This document shows, one piece after another, positions 1 through 10,911 of a stretch of 64,000 nucleotides of DNA. The first letter of the stretch is position 1, and every line of letters starts with the position of its first letter. Made by a program: the position numbers and the translations under genes. Under the pieces are notes generated by a model. The model searched no databases, was not told the origin of the DNA, and saw only the letters and a list, made by a program, of their open reading frames with translations. Source of the DNA: Paulownia fortunei. Taxonomy: Eukaryota; Streptophyta; Magnoliopsida; Lamiales; Paulowniaceae. The DNA is taken from assembly GCA_019321725.1 (NCBI GenBank), contig CM033111.1, positions 11,098,001-11,162,000 on the forward strand. Reading direction: 5' to 3'.

Positions 1-1000
1 TTACTTTAATTTTTTTTAAGAATTGCAATTACAAAATGGCTCTCATATCTATGAAATTTTCTATCAATCTCATTATAAAGTTATCAATACCATATTTGAT
101 ATCAATGCTATGTCCATTGGATATCAATGCTATGTATTATGCTAAGTCTTCTAACAAATAGTCTATCGGAGATTGATACACCAAAGACCAACTTCATGGT
201 CCCTAAAACCATCATTTGAAAAAATATTACTTTGCATGAATCTTGAAATTACTTCCTGGTTCAAATCTCCAATCCACTAGATCAAAAACTCCAAAACTGA
301 CCAAATCATACAGTATCCAGATGGTGCATTCGTAATCAAATTTCTTCGTCAAAGTTCTTTCAAAATTCCCAGAATTCTACAATCCTAAACTTTTTCTATT
401 CCTTTTAGACATTTTGTTACTCCTTTAAAAGCTATGGAAACTACAAAATCTACTTCCCAAAGAATCCCAATCGACCAAAATTTTGCCCAACCTATCTACC
501 ACGATTATGAAAAATCAAAACAGCCGAACTCTCCTATATCTGCTCTTTCATAGCTCTATGCTATCACCCAATAATTTTAAATTAACAAAGATTTTCTTGA
601 GAAAGATATCCTTTCTAAAGAAAATTAATCTGACTTAAAATGGTTTATGCAAAAGTTTGAATATTATTTTCAAAGAGATCTGATTCGCTCCGGGTGGTAT
701 GAGTATATGACATGTACTCAGCAAATAATTATCTTTTTTTGAGAAAACAAACTCATAGATATTCAAAAATCTTTAGAAAATGGACCAAATGTATGAGTCT
801 GTAATTTCCAGATAATATCCTTCCCTTTAAGATATGGAGATTTCTATTAAAAAAAAAAACATATTGGTTGTCTTTCTATTTCAGGAAAAGTTCGAGCATT
901 ATTGGAAATCATGCTTCAGTTCAAATTAAATAAAATGGTTGTGGTAATCTTAACCTTCATTCTTTTGCAAACAACTTGATCATATTAAGTCCAAATCAAA
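1..1000 (+). pseudogene. Decayed pararetrovirus-like polyprotein fragment (tentative)
   Basis: Three-frame reading of the plus strand gives long stretches of protein-like sequence broken by stops and frameshifts. Visible pieces include IIQYPDGAFVIKF near 305-345 and INKDFLEKDILSKEN near 585-630. They recall the region between movement and capsid domains of plant pararetrovirus polyproteins (florendovirus/petuvirus type), known mainly as endogenous copies. This is recognition by memory of family pattern only. No reverse transcriptase or protease motif is present here, so a retrotransposon origin is possible. It is clearly not a working gene. The fragment continues beyond the left edge of the window. 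Confidence 0.3.
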
Positions 1001-1930
1001 GAGAATTTTGATTCAAAAAATAGAGCTTGAAGTTCTTCCCTAGCAAATTCAAGTCCTCTCACAAATTCTTTGGAAATCTCTTTAGAAAAATTGCCCTTCC
1101 AAGTTTTTGACCACATACCAAACTTAGTGCTGAAAATCACCTTGTACTCAGAAGCCTAAATGAGATTACAGAATCTTGGAGATTCAAACCCTTTAGTGTT
1201 GAATAAAATCAAAATCCTCTTTTCATTAACTCTTATATACAATCTTATTATCCTCAACCTACTCCGCTTAATTTACAATGAAGAAGCCAAAAAAATTCAA
1301 ATCTTTAATGAAAATTCCAAGTATGAATGAAATCTGGATGGATTATCTGAATATCACATTCTTAGTCTAAGTATCTGCAAACCGAAGGTAATGATTTCTA
1401 ATATTTATAAAGAATCAAGATAATCAAGATAAATACAATATAGATTGAAGCCATATGAATGTACAACATGAGAAGATGTTAATTGGAAAAGGCATTAAAA
1501 ATATAGATAATGATAAGTAAATTGAAGTATCAATCTTAAAAGTGTTGAATAGACATAAAACAGCAGAATTAGAAGAGATAAAAAGAATCTTGAAACTTTA
1601 CTTGACTTTAGAACTGAAAATTTGATGCAAGATATTGAACTAGAGTTGAACTCAACATGCTTATAGCTTGTGTCTTAATAATTTTTTGTATAATATGCTC
1701 AAGTGTAATCTTAGAAAACTCTGCCTTTCACCATCATGAGCATTTGCTTCCCTATTATAGAGTTTTTCTAGTTATTGTTTGGACTTGAGTATTCTTACAG
1801 ACGACTAAGTTCACATAAGCTGAGTATAAGTTCAATATGTATATTATTTTTTGAAAAGGTTTAAAAGTTCTGACAGGTCTACTCAAGGACCTCCTCTTTA
1901 GACCCTTTCATACCACTCGGGACCAACTAG
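1001..1930. other. Unassigned AT-rich stretch, probably ending in an LTR 3' end
   Basis: No coding region is recognisable. The last 100-200 bases sit directly before a tRNA-Met-like primer site and a Copia gag, so they are probably the 3' end of that element's LTR. No second copy of this LTR lies in the window to define its start. Confidence 0.4.
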
Positions 1931-1942
1931 TAGTATCAAAGT
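1931..1942 (+). promoter_or_regulatory. Degenerate primer-binding site (initiator tRNA-Met type)
   Basis: The sequence tagtatcaaagt matches 9 of 12 bases of the plant initiator tRNA-Met primer site TGGTATCAGAGC. It lies about 90 bases upstream of a Copia gag start, the expected position just downstream of a 5' LTR. Confidence 0.5.
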
Positions 1943-2028
1943 AGTTGGCTATTGAAAACTATTTTTTTGTTTTTCTAAATCTCATGATTTGAATCAGATC
2001 TATTTCTTAAATTTGTATATTTTCCATC

Positions 2029-3205
2029 ATGAAGAACTCGGACAACATTGATAGACTTCTTATGTTTTCTTTTGAAGAATTTGATGATTGAAAAATATAA
2101 CTGCAGGCACATCCCTCACCCTAGATGATGATATGTGGATCGTGATAGAAGATGGGCCTATTGAAATCACCAAGCCAGACCTAACTGGTGGCACAACTCC
2201 TGTTGCAATGCTAAAGAATGAATATGTGAGTGGAGAAATAAAGAAAGCCAACCTCGATAATATAGCCAAAGACATTCTATTCAAAATATTGAGTAGCACA
2301 TCTTCAACAAGGTGAACAAGTGCAAAATGACTATGGAAATCTAGAAAAAGATTACACTAATCTATGACAAAACAGATCAAATAAAGAAGACCAAGCTCTC
2401 TCTTGATGTGTAAAAGTTTGAGAACTTCAAAATGAAACAAGAAGAAAATTTGAACTAAATGGATAAGAGATTCACTTGCCTAATCAATGAGCTCTTTGCC
2501 CTTGGAAATGAATACACTATCAAGAAAATGGTATTGAAGGTAATTTGAGGACTTCCCAATGAGTGGGACATAAAGACAATGTCAATGAAAGAATCAAAGG
2601 ATCCTACAAAGATGACTCTCCGTGAATTCTTCTCTGACCTCATGACTTATCAGTTCGAAACAAAAAAAGGAACAGATGATGAGGCCACTACATCAGGACA
2701 TAAAGCTACTGCACTAGTAGCAATTATCAACAACTTACTAACTTATGTTACAATTGCATGAAACCTGGTCATTTTGCTCAAGACTCTCCATATCCTCCTG
2801 TATAGAAGTATACAGAAAAGAAGAGAAAGGTTAGAGATGGATAAGGTTTAGAAAGAAAGAACAAGGCTTGGTGGCTAAAGCTGAAGCGAGGAAGCAAGTG
2901 GTTGAACCAAAGATTAAATCCTAAGTGATAATGATAGTGATAGTGACTTAGATGAAGAAGCACTCATTTTCTTGATAGAAAATGATGCAGCTGAGTCTAG
3001 TTCACAGACCAACAAGGTAATTCCTTTACTCACTAATAACTTACTGTATGAAGATCAATTTGAAGTTTTTCAAAAATACATACGAGATCTTTATTCTATC
3101 ACTAAAAAACATACACTGACTTTAACTAAAAATGAAAAACTTAAAAGTGAGCAGAAAATTCTAAAGAATGAGTTGAAAACCAAACAAAGCTGCATAGATG
3201 AGTGA
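2029..3205 (+). pseudogene. Ty1/Copia gag remnant with CCHC knuckle
   Basis: This is the gag (capsid and nucleocapsid) of a Copia element, broken by several stops and frame changes. An ATG at 2029 opens a short frame. Segment 2088-2315 carries the N-terminal domain (DDDMWIVIEDGP, then KKANLDNIAKDILFK). Segment 2455-2760 carries the helical capsid part (RFTCLINELFALGNEY, GLPNEWDIKTMSMKESKD). About 2748-2800 encodes a zinc knuckle CYNCMKPGHFAQDS in which the final Cys is replaced by Ser, so C-x2-C-x4-H-x4-C is incomplete. Segment 2972-3205 encodes a Lys/Glu-rich coiled-coil-like tail. The pattern is that of the UBN2-type gag common in plant Copia polyproteins. No pol follows, so the element is truncated after gag. 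Confidence 0.7.
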
Positions 3206-3208
3206 AAC

Positions 3209-3984
3209 AATCTCAAAACAGAGAATACTGAAATCATTATCATCATTGAATTTGCGTTTTACTAATTTGCTTTTGGAGTTGATGGATTTGTCGAGATAAG
3301 GAGCTCATGGATCTGTTAGCATAAGGATATGTTATGTCTCCCATGCTTCAATTTTCATTTCTATGATATGAGTTTGGAATGATTTGAGTTAGTGGATATG
3401 TTGGTATAAAGGGGACATGTTGTCTCCTATTTTCTTATGATCTTTTGTTCGGAATATTTTTTTAAAAAGTACAAATTGTGTCAACATAAATCTTTATGGT
3501 ATTGGAATAAGGATGCAAAAAAAGTCATTTTCATTGTCATTCTCGAGATTTACTGAAGATGCCGAACTTTCCCTTTTACTATTGGAGGATTCGGTTCATT
3601 TCATCTTTTGTCGTGGCTTTTGCTAATCTTGCCACCAAGTGTTATTTTTTCAAGAGAAATTGTCCTCGCTGCAAATTGATATGTTTTTTCAAAGAAGTAG
3701 AAAGTTTGCAAAATTTTGGATTTTTCTAGTACCATTCTAGAACAGTTTTTTTTCAAAATTGCTTGTGTCCATCTAATCCCACCATTTTACAAGACATTTT
3801 TTCCCAAGAGAGAAATGGTTTTCTCTGGATCAATGGTTTTTATTTGAAATTATGGTTGAATTTTGAGAATCTAGGTTAAGTTGAATGAGACAGAATTTGA
3901 GCAAGTTCGGGATATGGTTCCTTCATATGGAGAAGAAAGTAAACTTTTAGGCTTAGCTAAAGTAAGACATTACACTCACAGCAC
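3209..3984. other. Unassigned intergenic stretch
   Basis: AT-rich sequence between the Copia gag remnant and the LINE. A short plus-strand open frame starts at 3881, but most of it overlaps the antisense of the LINE reverse transcriptase and its N-terminus is not recognised. I see no gene or clear repeat. Confidence 0.4.
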
Positions 3985-5000
3985 AATGAAAAGCTATGCT
4001 GATGCAAAAAATGCAAATTTAGGTATGCTAATCAAGGAGCTCTTAGCCGAACTAACAAGCTATCCAAGAAGCCTCTTCATACACCTACAAAATTTTTATC
4101 AAGAGCTTCACCCCTTTCTCATTGGCTCTAGTAAAAATGATCACATTATCCACATATCCAAAGATATGAAACAAGACACCTTCTAGAAGGGTTGTACTGA
4201 AGCACAGGATTATAAGTGTATAACCCATTGAGGCCTTTAGACAAGACCTCAATTGCCAAGATGAACAAGGCCGGTGAGAAAGAATTCTCTTGGCGAATGC
4301 CCCTTGTAGATTTAAAGAAACCAACCGCCCTTGCATTAATCAAGATCAAGAACCATGCATTTTCAATGCAATGCTGAATCAAGTGTATCTAATGACAAGG
4401 AAAGACAAGTCTTCTTATCACCTCATACAGAAAAGGCCATTGCACTCTATCATAGGCCTTGGTCATATCCAATTTCAGAATAAGATTTCCTTCATTGCTT
4501 TTATAATCAATACAATGCTTGTTCTTGAGCTAATAAGATGTTATAACAAATCAAACATCTGGCCACATAACCACTCTGATTTGGGAGATGATTTTTGGTA
4601 GGAGACATGAAAGTTTGTTAGATAAATGTTTAGAAAAGATTTTGTTGATCACATTGCACAAACTTATTAGCCTAAGCCTTCAGATTATTAATCTTTGGAA
4701 TAAGTATAACCGAAACGGCAGTAAAACTTCTTGGCATTGGTACACCACAACAGAATTTTGTGCATGCCTCATAGATGTCTCCTACAATTAATTCCTAACA
4801 AGTTTGGAAACTAGAGAGGCAAAGCCATCTAGTCCAACCACACTATCTGGATTAATGTTGAAGACTGCAGCCTTAATTTCTCCCAATGACAGAACAGTAC
4901 ATAAAAGTCGTCCATCATCTTCAAATAAAACTTTTTGTAAACATTTGAAATTTGTCTCCAGAAAATTAGTATCACCCCCTTTAAGTAAATGTTAAAAAAA
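3985..5000 (-). pseudogene. LINE reverse transcriptase remnant
   Basis: Overlapping minus-strand frames give SSRTSIVLIIKAMK near 4,480 and ENAWFLILINARAVGFFKSTRGIRQ around 4,270-4,370. These are followed by FSPALFILAIEVLSKGL, then DNVIIFTRANEKGVKLL near 4,110-4,150 and VYEEAS near 4,070. These are the plant LINE RT blocks around 'G-x-R-Q-G-D-P-L-S-P' and the catalytic 'A-D-D'. The second block has lost the G-D (RQENSFSP) and the catalytic box reads W-I-C-G-D-N, so the enzyme is dead. Spread over two frames. Confidence 0.7.
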
Positions 5001-5077
5001 AAAAAAATAGCAACGGACTCTCTCATATAGGTAAGTTGAGAAATAACCTCCTCCCTATCCTTATGAGATGAATCTAA

Positions 5078-5311
5078 GGCTTCATTTGGATTGATGGATT
5101 TGAATCTAAGGATTTCAAATTCATAATAACAAATCCATTGATTTTGTTTGGATAATCTCATGATTCAACGGATTTCAAATCCTTAAACTCCTATTTTGAA
5201 CTATTTTTTAAATCATTATGATGGATTTCAAATTCATATTAAAACGAGTCATTTGAAATCCTTTTTTCAAATCCTCCCCTCAATTCCAAATCCTTCCATC
5301 CAAATGTAACC
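5078..5311. mobile_element. Tourist-like MITE (PIF/Harbinger type)
   Basis: A 234-bp element with imperfect terminal inverted repeats: left end ggcttcatttggattgatgg; the right end read in reverse begins ggttacatttggatggaagg. It is flanked on both sides by TAA (5,075-5,077 and 5,312-5,314), the three-base target-site duplication typical of Tourist elements. The inside is rich in atttcaaatc/gatttgaaat repeats in both orientations, so it could fold into a hairpin. It has no coding capacity and lies within the LINE. Confidence 0.8.
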
Positions 5312-5742
5312 TAAGATTTTTGCCTCCTTTTTTTAACAAGCGATCAAAAATACTCACTATCTGCTCCTCATCCTTTAGCCACTCACAAGCCGATTTTTAC
5401 CTCCAAAAGGATTCCTCATTACATAAGGTTTGAGCCAATTGTACCTTTGCTTTTTTTTTTTAAATTCCATAAGATTTACATCAAAGGGCTCATCTTTGAA
5501 AGCTTGCTCAGCTTATTCTAGGACTATTTCAGGAACCTCCACCCTATCAAAAATATTTCCAAATATCTCTTTATTCTACCACTGGAGATATAGTTTTTGT
5601 TGAATCCCATATATACCTTTAGCCGAGGGATGCAATTGCCAAGCGTTCTTAACTATTTCTAGAAAAATGTGATGAGAATTCTATATATTGATAAATCTGA
5701 AAGGGGAGGGAATATGTTCAACTAAGGTATCAAAATTGATCA

Positions 5743-5937
5743 TTAACGGGCAATGGCCGAGTGTTTTCTGGTAAGATGCTTAACACATGTAGGTGCAAAT
5801 AAATCAGACCAAGCTGGTATAATTAGAGCGTGGTCCAATCTATTCCAAACCCAGTTACTGCACCAAGTAAATTGAGAACCCACATAACCATCGTCCATGA
5901 GGGAGCAATACAGTATCATGTTGCTAAAATCCTCCAT
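5743..5937 (-). pseudogene. LINE endonuclease fragment
   Basis: The 64-residue minus-strand frame contains FVGSQFTWCSNW-like text (read VGSQFTWCSNWVWNRLDHA) followed by AWSDLFAPTCVKHLTRKHS. This matches the C-terminal part of the apurinic-type endonuclease of plant LINEs, where an RLDR(A) segment precedes a conserved Ser-Asp-His. Here the final SDH is SAI, so a catalytic residue appears lost. It lies between ORF1 and the reverse transcriptase in the expected order. Confidence 0.65.
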
Positions 5938-6416
5938 TGATTTTAGTTGAAGAGTGAAGTTCTCCTTACACTTATTTGTGTGAAGAGTAGTATTAAATCA
6001 CCAGCCAACAACTTAGGATCCGAACCATGATGTAAGTTATAAATACCACCCATAAATCTAATCTCAATGCTCTAGTGAATTTCATAAAAACAAAGGTACC
6101 AGAAAAAACTCCTAAAATCAGAGTAGAGAAAATCAACACATCAAGAAATTATTTATGATTGACATTTATTGTGATATTAACATCTTCCATCCCAAAAATC
6201 CAAATATTATTAGACATATTTGAAATCATATTCGAAAACTATATTTACATGCTACATTTCTAGCATCAGTCAACTTAATTTTAGGTTCGAGAATCACCAC
6301 CACCTTGGGTTGTTCCTTTTACATAATCGCTTCAGTATCCATTGACCTAGGTCATTCCTAATGTCATGAATATTCCAAATAATGAACTTTCATTTAAAAT
6401 TCTATAATTAGGATCA

Positions 6417-7500
6417 CTATGAAGATGATCTAGTTATTTGCCTAGTTTGAATCTCGACTGGAATAATTTGTTTAGAGACACACATGGAAGTAACAGGTTG
6501 TGGATCAACCCCAAGTGATCGTTTATGTAATGAAATTTCCTTAGCCTCAGAGAAAATGGTAGGAAATTCCACATCTTCCTCATGTTCGTAATTTTTTTCA
6601 TCCAACGTCAACCCTAATGCCTTATTAGTTATATCTGTAGCTTGATCATTCACTTAGATTTTCATAGTTTGCAGAAACCTAACCCTGGAATTCAGGATAG
6701 CTTCTTGGGTTGCAGAAACCTTAACCCTTGAATTTGGGTTTGTTTCTTGCTCAATAAAATCGCCATCATTAATGCCACAAACAACCTCAGAATTAATTGC
6801 TGCTGGTAGCGGATCATGCAAATCAACTAGACCAACATTCTTCACCAATTTTTGATTCTCAGACAACTGTGTTGAAGCATTTTTTTCTGCTATTCTTCAA
6901 CAATGGGATTAATGCAAGAATAATTAATTTTCTATTGATCATTAATAGGGTTCTGAACCTATCCATTCCTAGTCACCAAAATCTCATCTTGATTACTATG
7001 TTGTCTTTTTTCCACCCATTGCAAAGAATTTTTTTTGGAGCATGTACCTCAGTCTCTACATTTATTGTAACTTTCTTTCCTTTTTTAATTTCCATTTTTT
7101 TGCCTAATATCCACAGGTGACCAAGAATCATCCCATGACATTCAATCAATTTATGCCCTAGATGTTTATGCTTAGAGCAGTATTTGGGGAATTTTGTCAT
7201 ATATTACTTTTTGTGATATAAAGAAATCACCTTAACCTGATAAAATTTCCTCATCGCTTGACTGAAAAAGATCAATTTCAATGCATATCTTAGCAACGCT
7301 TGGCTTCATTCTATCTGTTGTTGGCTCATCAATTTTCAATGGCTTTCCTGTTAAAGATGCACTCCCACAAAGCCCTTTTTAATGAGAAAGATGTATTGAC
7401 AGTTCACAAAAAACTCAACCAAATTGGAACAATCAATGATTCAACTTTAGTATCAAATTCTGGAATCCATATGAAAATACGCATAGAATATCCATCCAAA
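6417..7500 (-). pseudogene. LINE ORF1 remnant (RNA-binding, CCHC knuckle)
   Basis: The minus strand encodes fragments of the ORF1 protein that packages LINE RNA. Around 7,300 the translation KPSVAKICIEIDL is followed by KVIYDKIPQ. Then at 7,100-7,200 comes a knuckle-like segment YCSKHKHLGHKLIECH, close to the CCHC knuckle of plant LINE ORF1 but with the second Cys position altered (C-S-K-H). Segments 6,654-6,866 and 6,417-6,653 look like the poorly conserved acidic C-terminal tail. Frames change several times. I place this as the DUF4283/zf-CCHC_4 type by pattern only. Confidence 0.65.
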
Positions 7501-7954
7501 TATAAAATTTACAGCATCATAAGCCATTAAAAATCTTTCTCATTTATTAACTCAATGAGTATGTGTGTAATTTTAATAACAATGACATGAAATGTATTCG
7601 TTAACCCCATTGGCATGAATCTGGTATGAAAAAATTGAATAGAATAACAACCTTGAGAGAATTTTCTGATAAGTGTGTATTTAAAGAGAACCATCATGTC
7701 CCTAGTTTCTTCCTAAATTAGATGAATTTCTTACCGTGATAAGAAGAAGCCTGACCAAATTTTTTTTCTTGAATGTCACTGAGGATTTTCTTGGAGATAC
7801 ATGAGGTTTCATGTGAGGGATGCTTTGCCGTCGTTGAGGAGTGAAGGACGATAGCAAATGACTAGTTGTTGAGTGGGTCTGGAGCTTTGATAGGGAGGGG
7901 ATATAATTAGGTTTTGGAAGAGAGAGAATTTTTAGAGAGAGCCATCAGGTCCAA

Positions 7955-9334
7955 GTAAGTCATGTAACTAAGAATGAATACATCTTGGATCATACTAGGA
8001 ATGGATACGTATTTACTGAGCTAATAAAGTTTTGACTACTAATTCATGCCCTAGGCTCAGTTGGGAGATTAGTAGATAGAAGGACTATACTTGCATGATA
8101 TTCATAATTGAAATAGATTTTTTCTTTCAGCTATATCTATTTCTTCAAGCTTGTTACAAGACGCTATCCATAATTGGTAAGGTTCCTAAAATTCAAGGAT
8201 TAATTCCAAGAGGATTAATTAATTGGATTATTTAGTTCAATTAAGTCACAAGAGTTGTGAGCTCACTACTAGCTTATGAGTGAAATTAAGGGATCACAAA
8301 CTAACTCAGATAAGTCCAATTCTTACCTAAGAAATAATCTAAAAAGTAGAATTAATTTAATTAATATGATTAATTAAATAGAACTTAAATAGTTAAGTGT
8401 TGAATTAATTAATTGACCTAATTGGATTAGGTAGCCCAACTTGAAATATATAATAAATTGATTGGGTCATGTAATTATAGTTGCATATTGAGTTCATAAG
8501 CCGAGTTACTTTAATTGATTGGACCAATTGAATTAAACCTAACAGATTGAATCAATTGATTAACTAGGTCTAGATCCATTAGGTATTGGCTTATTGGAAG
8601 CCCAATAGAAATTCATAGAGATTCAATTAGGGTTTAAACGCTTCTAATTGAGTTGGAAGACTTACCATATCTAATACTAGTGGTATGATAAGGCAACAAT
8701 TCCATGTGATGGAATTAAAGGATGCCTTAAAAGGCACCCCTAGGTGGTTAGCCACTTACATAGTTTTTAGAAGGTAGTTGGCCGATTTTCTTGGTAAAAA
8801 AAATCTCTCTTTTTTCTCCTCTTCAAAACACCCATAGCTACCAAACCCTAATTTATACGTCTTTATTAATTTTTCCTTCACTAGTTTAATCAAGAGTTAA
8901 TTAAGAACACTTAATACGATGGTTGTGATTGTTCCAAAATCTCATACACCTTTATTAGGATTAGAATCATCAAATTGTCTTCTACTAGCATAGATGTGAT
9001 TACGAGTAGACATTCGGGGTGTAGATATGCTTAGAGGGGTCATGATTGGAGCTTTAAGTGAATCATTCCTTTCAAAAGTAATTTTGAATTTATTCTTGCT
9101 AATCGTTCATAGAAAGATAACGACTTAAGTCATTTCTTGATATAGTCATCAAGCAGAAACATCAGGTATAAATTATGAACTAAATACTTAATGTTGATAT
9201 GATTTTATATATAGATATTTGCATATCTGATGAATCGCATCGAGTTTTAGGATATGTTATTTACATGTGATACATGTTTTATTTAAATTTTTAAATTTCA
9301 ACTATGCTTGGTATCCCAGAACCACGTGAACCCA
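7955..9334 (+). repeat. Copia-B LTR1 (5'-truncated)
   Basis: This region is homologous to the 3' two-thirds of the LTR at 14,041-16,154. Shared blocks include the 'gagattagtagatagaaggact' type segment near 8,065, the many attaattaatt tracts at 8,340-8,560 and the end just before a tRNA-Met primer site. Its first several hundred bases are missing, apparently lost at the junction with the LINE. The 3' end is set by the primer site four bases downstream. Confidence 0.7.
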
Positions 9335-9338
9335 ATAT

Positions 9339-9350
9339 TGGTATTAAAGC
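9339..9350 (+). promoter_or_regulatory. Primer-binding site, Copia-B copy 1
   Basis: tggtattaaagc matches the initiator tRNA-Met primer site TGGTATCAGAGC at 10 of 12 positions and lies four bases after the LTR end, the same spacing as in copy 2. Confidence 0.75.
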
Positions 9351-10240
9351 CCAGGTTGATGCGATTTAATACCTTCACGATTACATGTTTCGAGATTATG
9401 AGATAAATTGAAATTTTATGTGCAATAAATTATTTATGTGATTTTTATTTTTGGGATTAACTTTTTCAATTGTTAAAACTAGAAACGAGATGAAAAGGAC
9501 AATCTTGCACGACCAAGTGGGTGGCCATTGCCTAGACAGGGCTAATAGATTAGCACCTATCGAGTGCTGGCCTATGACATAAGGGCCCAACCAAGCTAGG
9601 CGACCTGTCGAGAGGTAGACATGATGCTATTACTAAGCGACGACTTGGGTCGGCTAAAATCAATAAAAAATCTTCAGGGTGTGCGATGCACAGGCAATAG
9701 GCATCCAGACACTAGGCAGATACCAGATAAGGGCTTAGATACCTAGGCATCTGTTAGCTTACAAGCAGAGAGCATAGCGCCTAGGGGCTAGGGCACTAGT
9801 GATGGGCACTGTGTTGTGTGGGTTGCCTGGCTGCCTACCTACCTGATGGATTAAGAGTGTTGCAGGTCGCTAGCAACCTATCCACATATCGACTAGCAAT
9901 CTCAGACAACTGCCCTTATTTTGTTTTGACATGTTACCATTACATGTATATTTGGTTTATTCATTTTTAAAATTAAATGTTAACTTTAAATTAATAAAAA
10001 TTATTTTTATCAAAAACCAAAAGTTTAATCCTAAATTAAAAAATTACCTAATAAAGTAATCAATAAATATACATACTTTCATTATCATGCGATGATTTAT
10101 GTTTATCATGTTGGATGGATGATCATGGAGCTTAGGCTAATGTAATTGGTTTAATTTTTTATACTTTGGTTAATTTGGATTTTTCTTAAAAGGTGGCCTA
10201 CATTTCTCTCTTTTCTTTATTTTTCTTTGAATGTAAATTA

Positions 10241-10272
<32 letters not shown>

Positions 10273-10906
10273 ATATACGCCCCCTTAGAATTGTTTCCAA
10301 GTTTCTTGTGGTTGTTCAATTATAATAAGAGTAGTATTAGGTGGTGAGCTTTCCTTTTTTCAATTTGACAGACATTACAATAAGGAGTAAAAATGGAGAA
10401 ATGAAGGCCTACGTATGCATGTGATGTATATATGTAATAGTTATGACTATTTTTATTTTAATTATCACCCTTAGATTGATCTTGATCCACTTTGGCTTGA
10501 GTGGATCGCATAAGATTAAAGGCTCATGATCATCCCATTATTTTAGCATGTACATGATGCATGTGATTATTTAAAGTATGTGTTAAGACACTTTCTTTGC
10601 TTGCCATCATTAGGATGGACAACATAGAACAAGATAATTATAAGATGAGGCCTTGCATTACAACAAATCGAGTGTTTTCCTCACTTTAAAAATGTTTCAA
10701 GTTTAAGAACTTTTAATAATTTTATATGAAGTGAAAATGGGCAATATTGGACGAGGTCCAATCATCGATGCCTTTCATCATAAGTAATGACATGCGATAC
10801 GCTATCACACTTAGTCCATTGGCCACGAGTTGTAGGATATTCTAAGTGTAGGTAAGTTGTGATCACTACTAAGCATTATGATACCTGTGGGATGGGGCGT
10901 CTAGAT
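9351..10906 (+). mobile_element. Copia-B interior 1, leader and 5' part
   Basis: This stretch is homologous to 16,171-17,472 plus 34,075-34,260: the leader after the primer site, a relatively GC-rich block (9,590-9,900 against 16,370-16,700), the 'gatccactttggct' segment and the 'cacacttagt' segment. It carries no recognisable protein, so gag is decayed or absent. A (TC)n run lies at about 10,238-10,267. The homology is broken at 10,906 by a solo LTR and resumes at 12,839. Confidence 0.6.
10238..10267 (+). repeat. (TC)n microsatellite
   Basis: About fifteen tandem TC units inside the Copia-B interior. Confidence 0.9.
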
Positions 10907-10911
10907 ACTAG

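Larger units (their letters stand above)
3985..7900 (-). mobile_element. Decayed L1-type LINE
   Basis: A non-LTR retrotransposon reads right to left in the order ORF1 (about 7,700-6,400), endonuclease (about 6,300-5,700) and reverse transcriptase (about 5,000-3,985). All parts carry stops and frameshifts, so it is inactive. The order and motifs are those of plant L1 LINEs, which copy themselves by target-primed reverse transcription. Neither a poly(A) tail nor target-site duplications were recognised, so both ends are approximate. The right end adjoins a 5'-truncated Copia LTR at about 7,955. A Tourist-like MITE sits inside it at 5,078-5,311. Confidence 0.75.
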
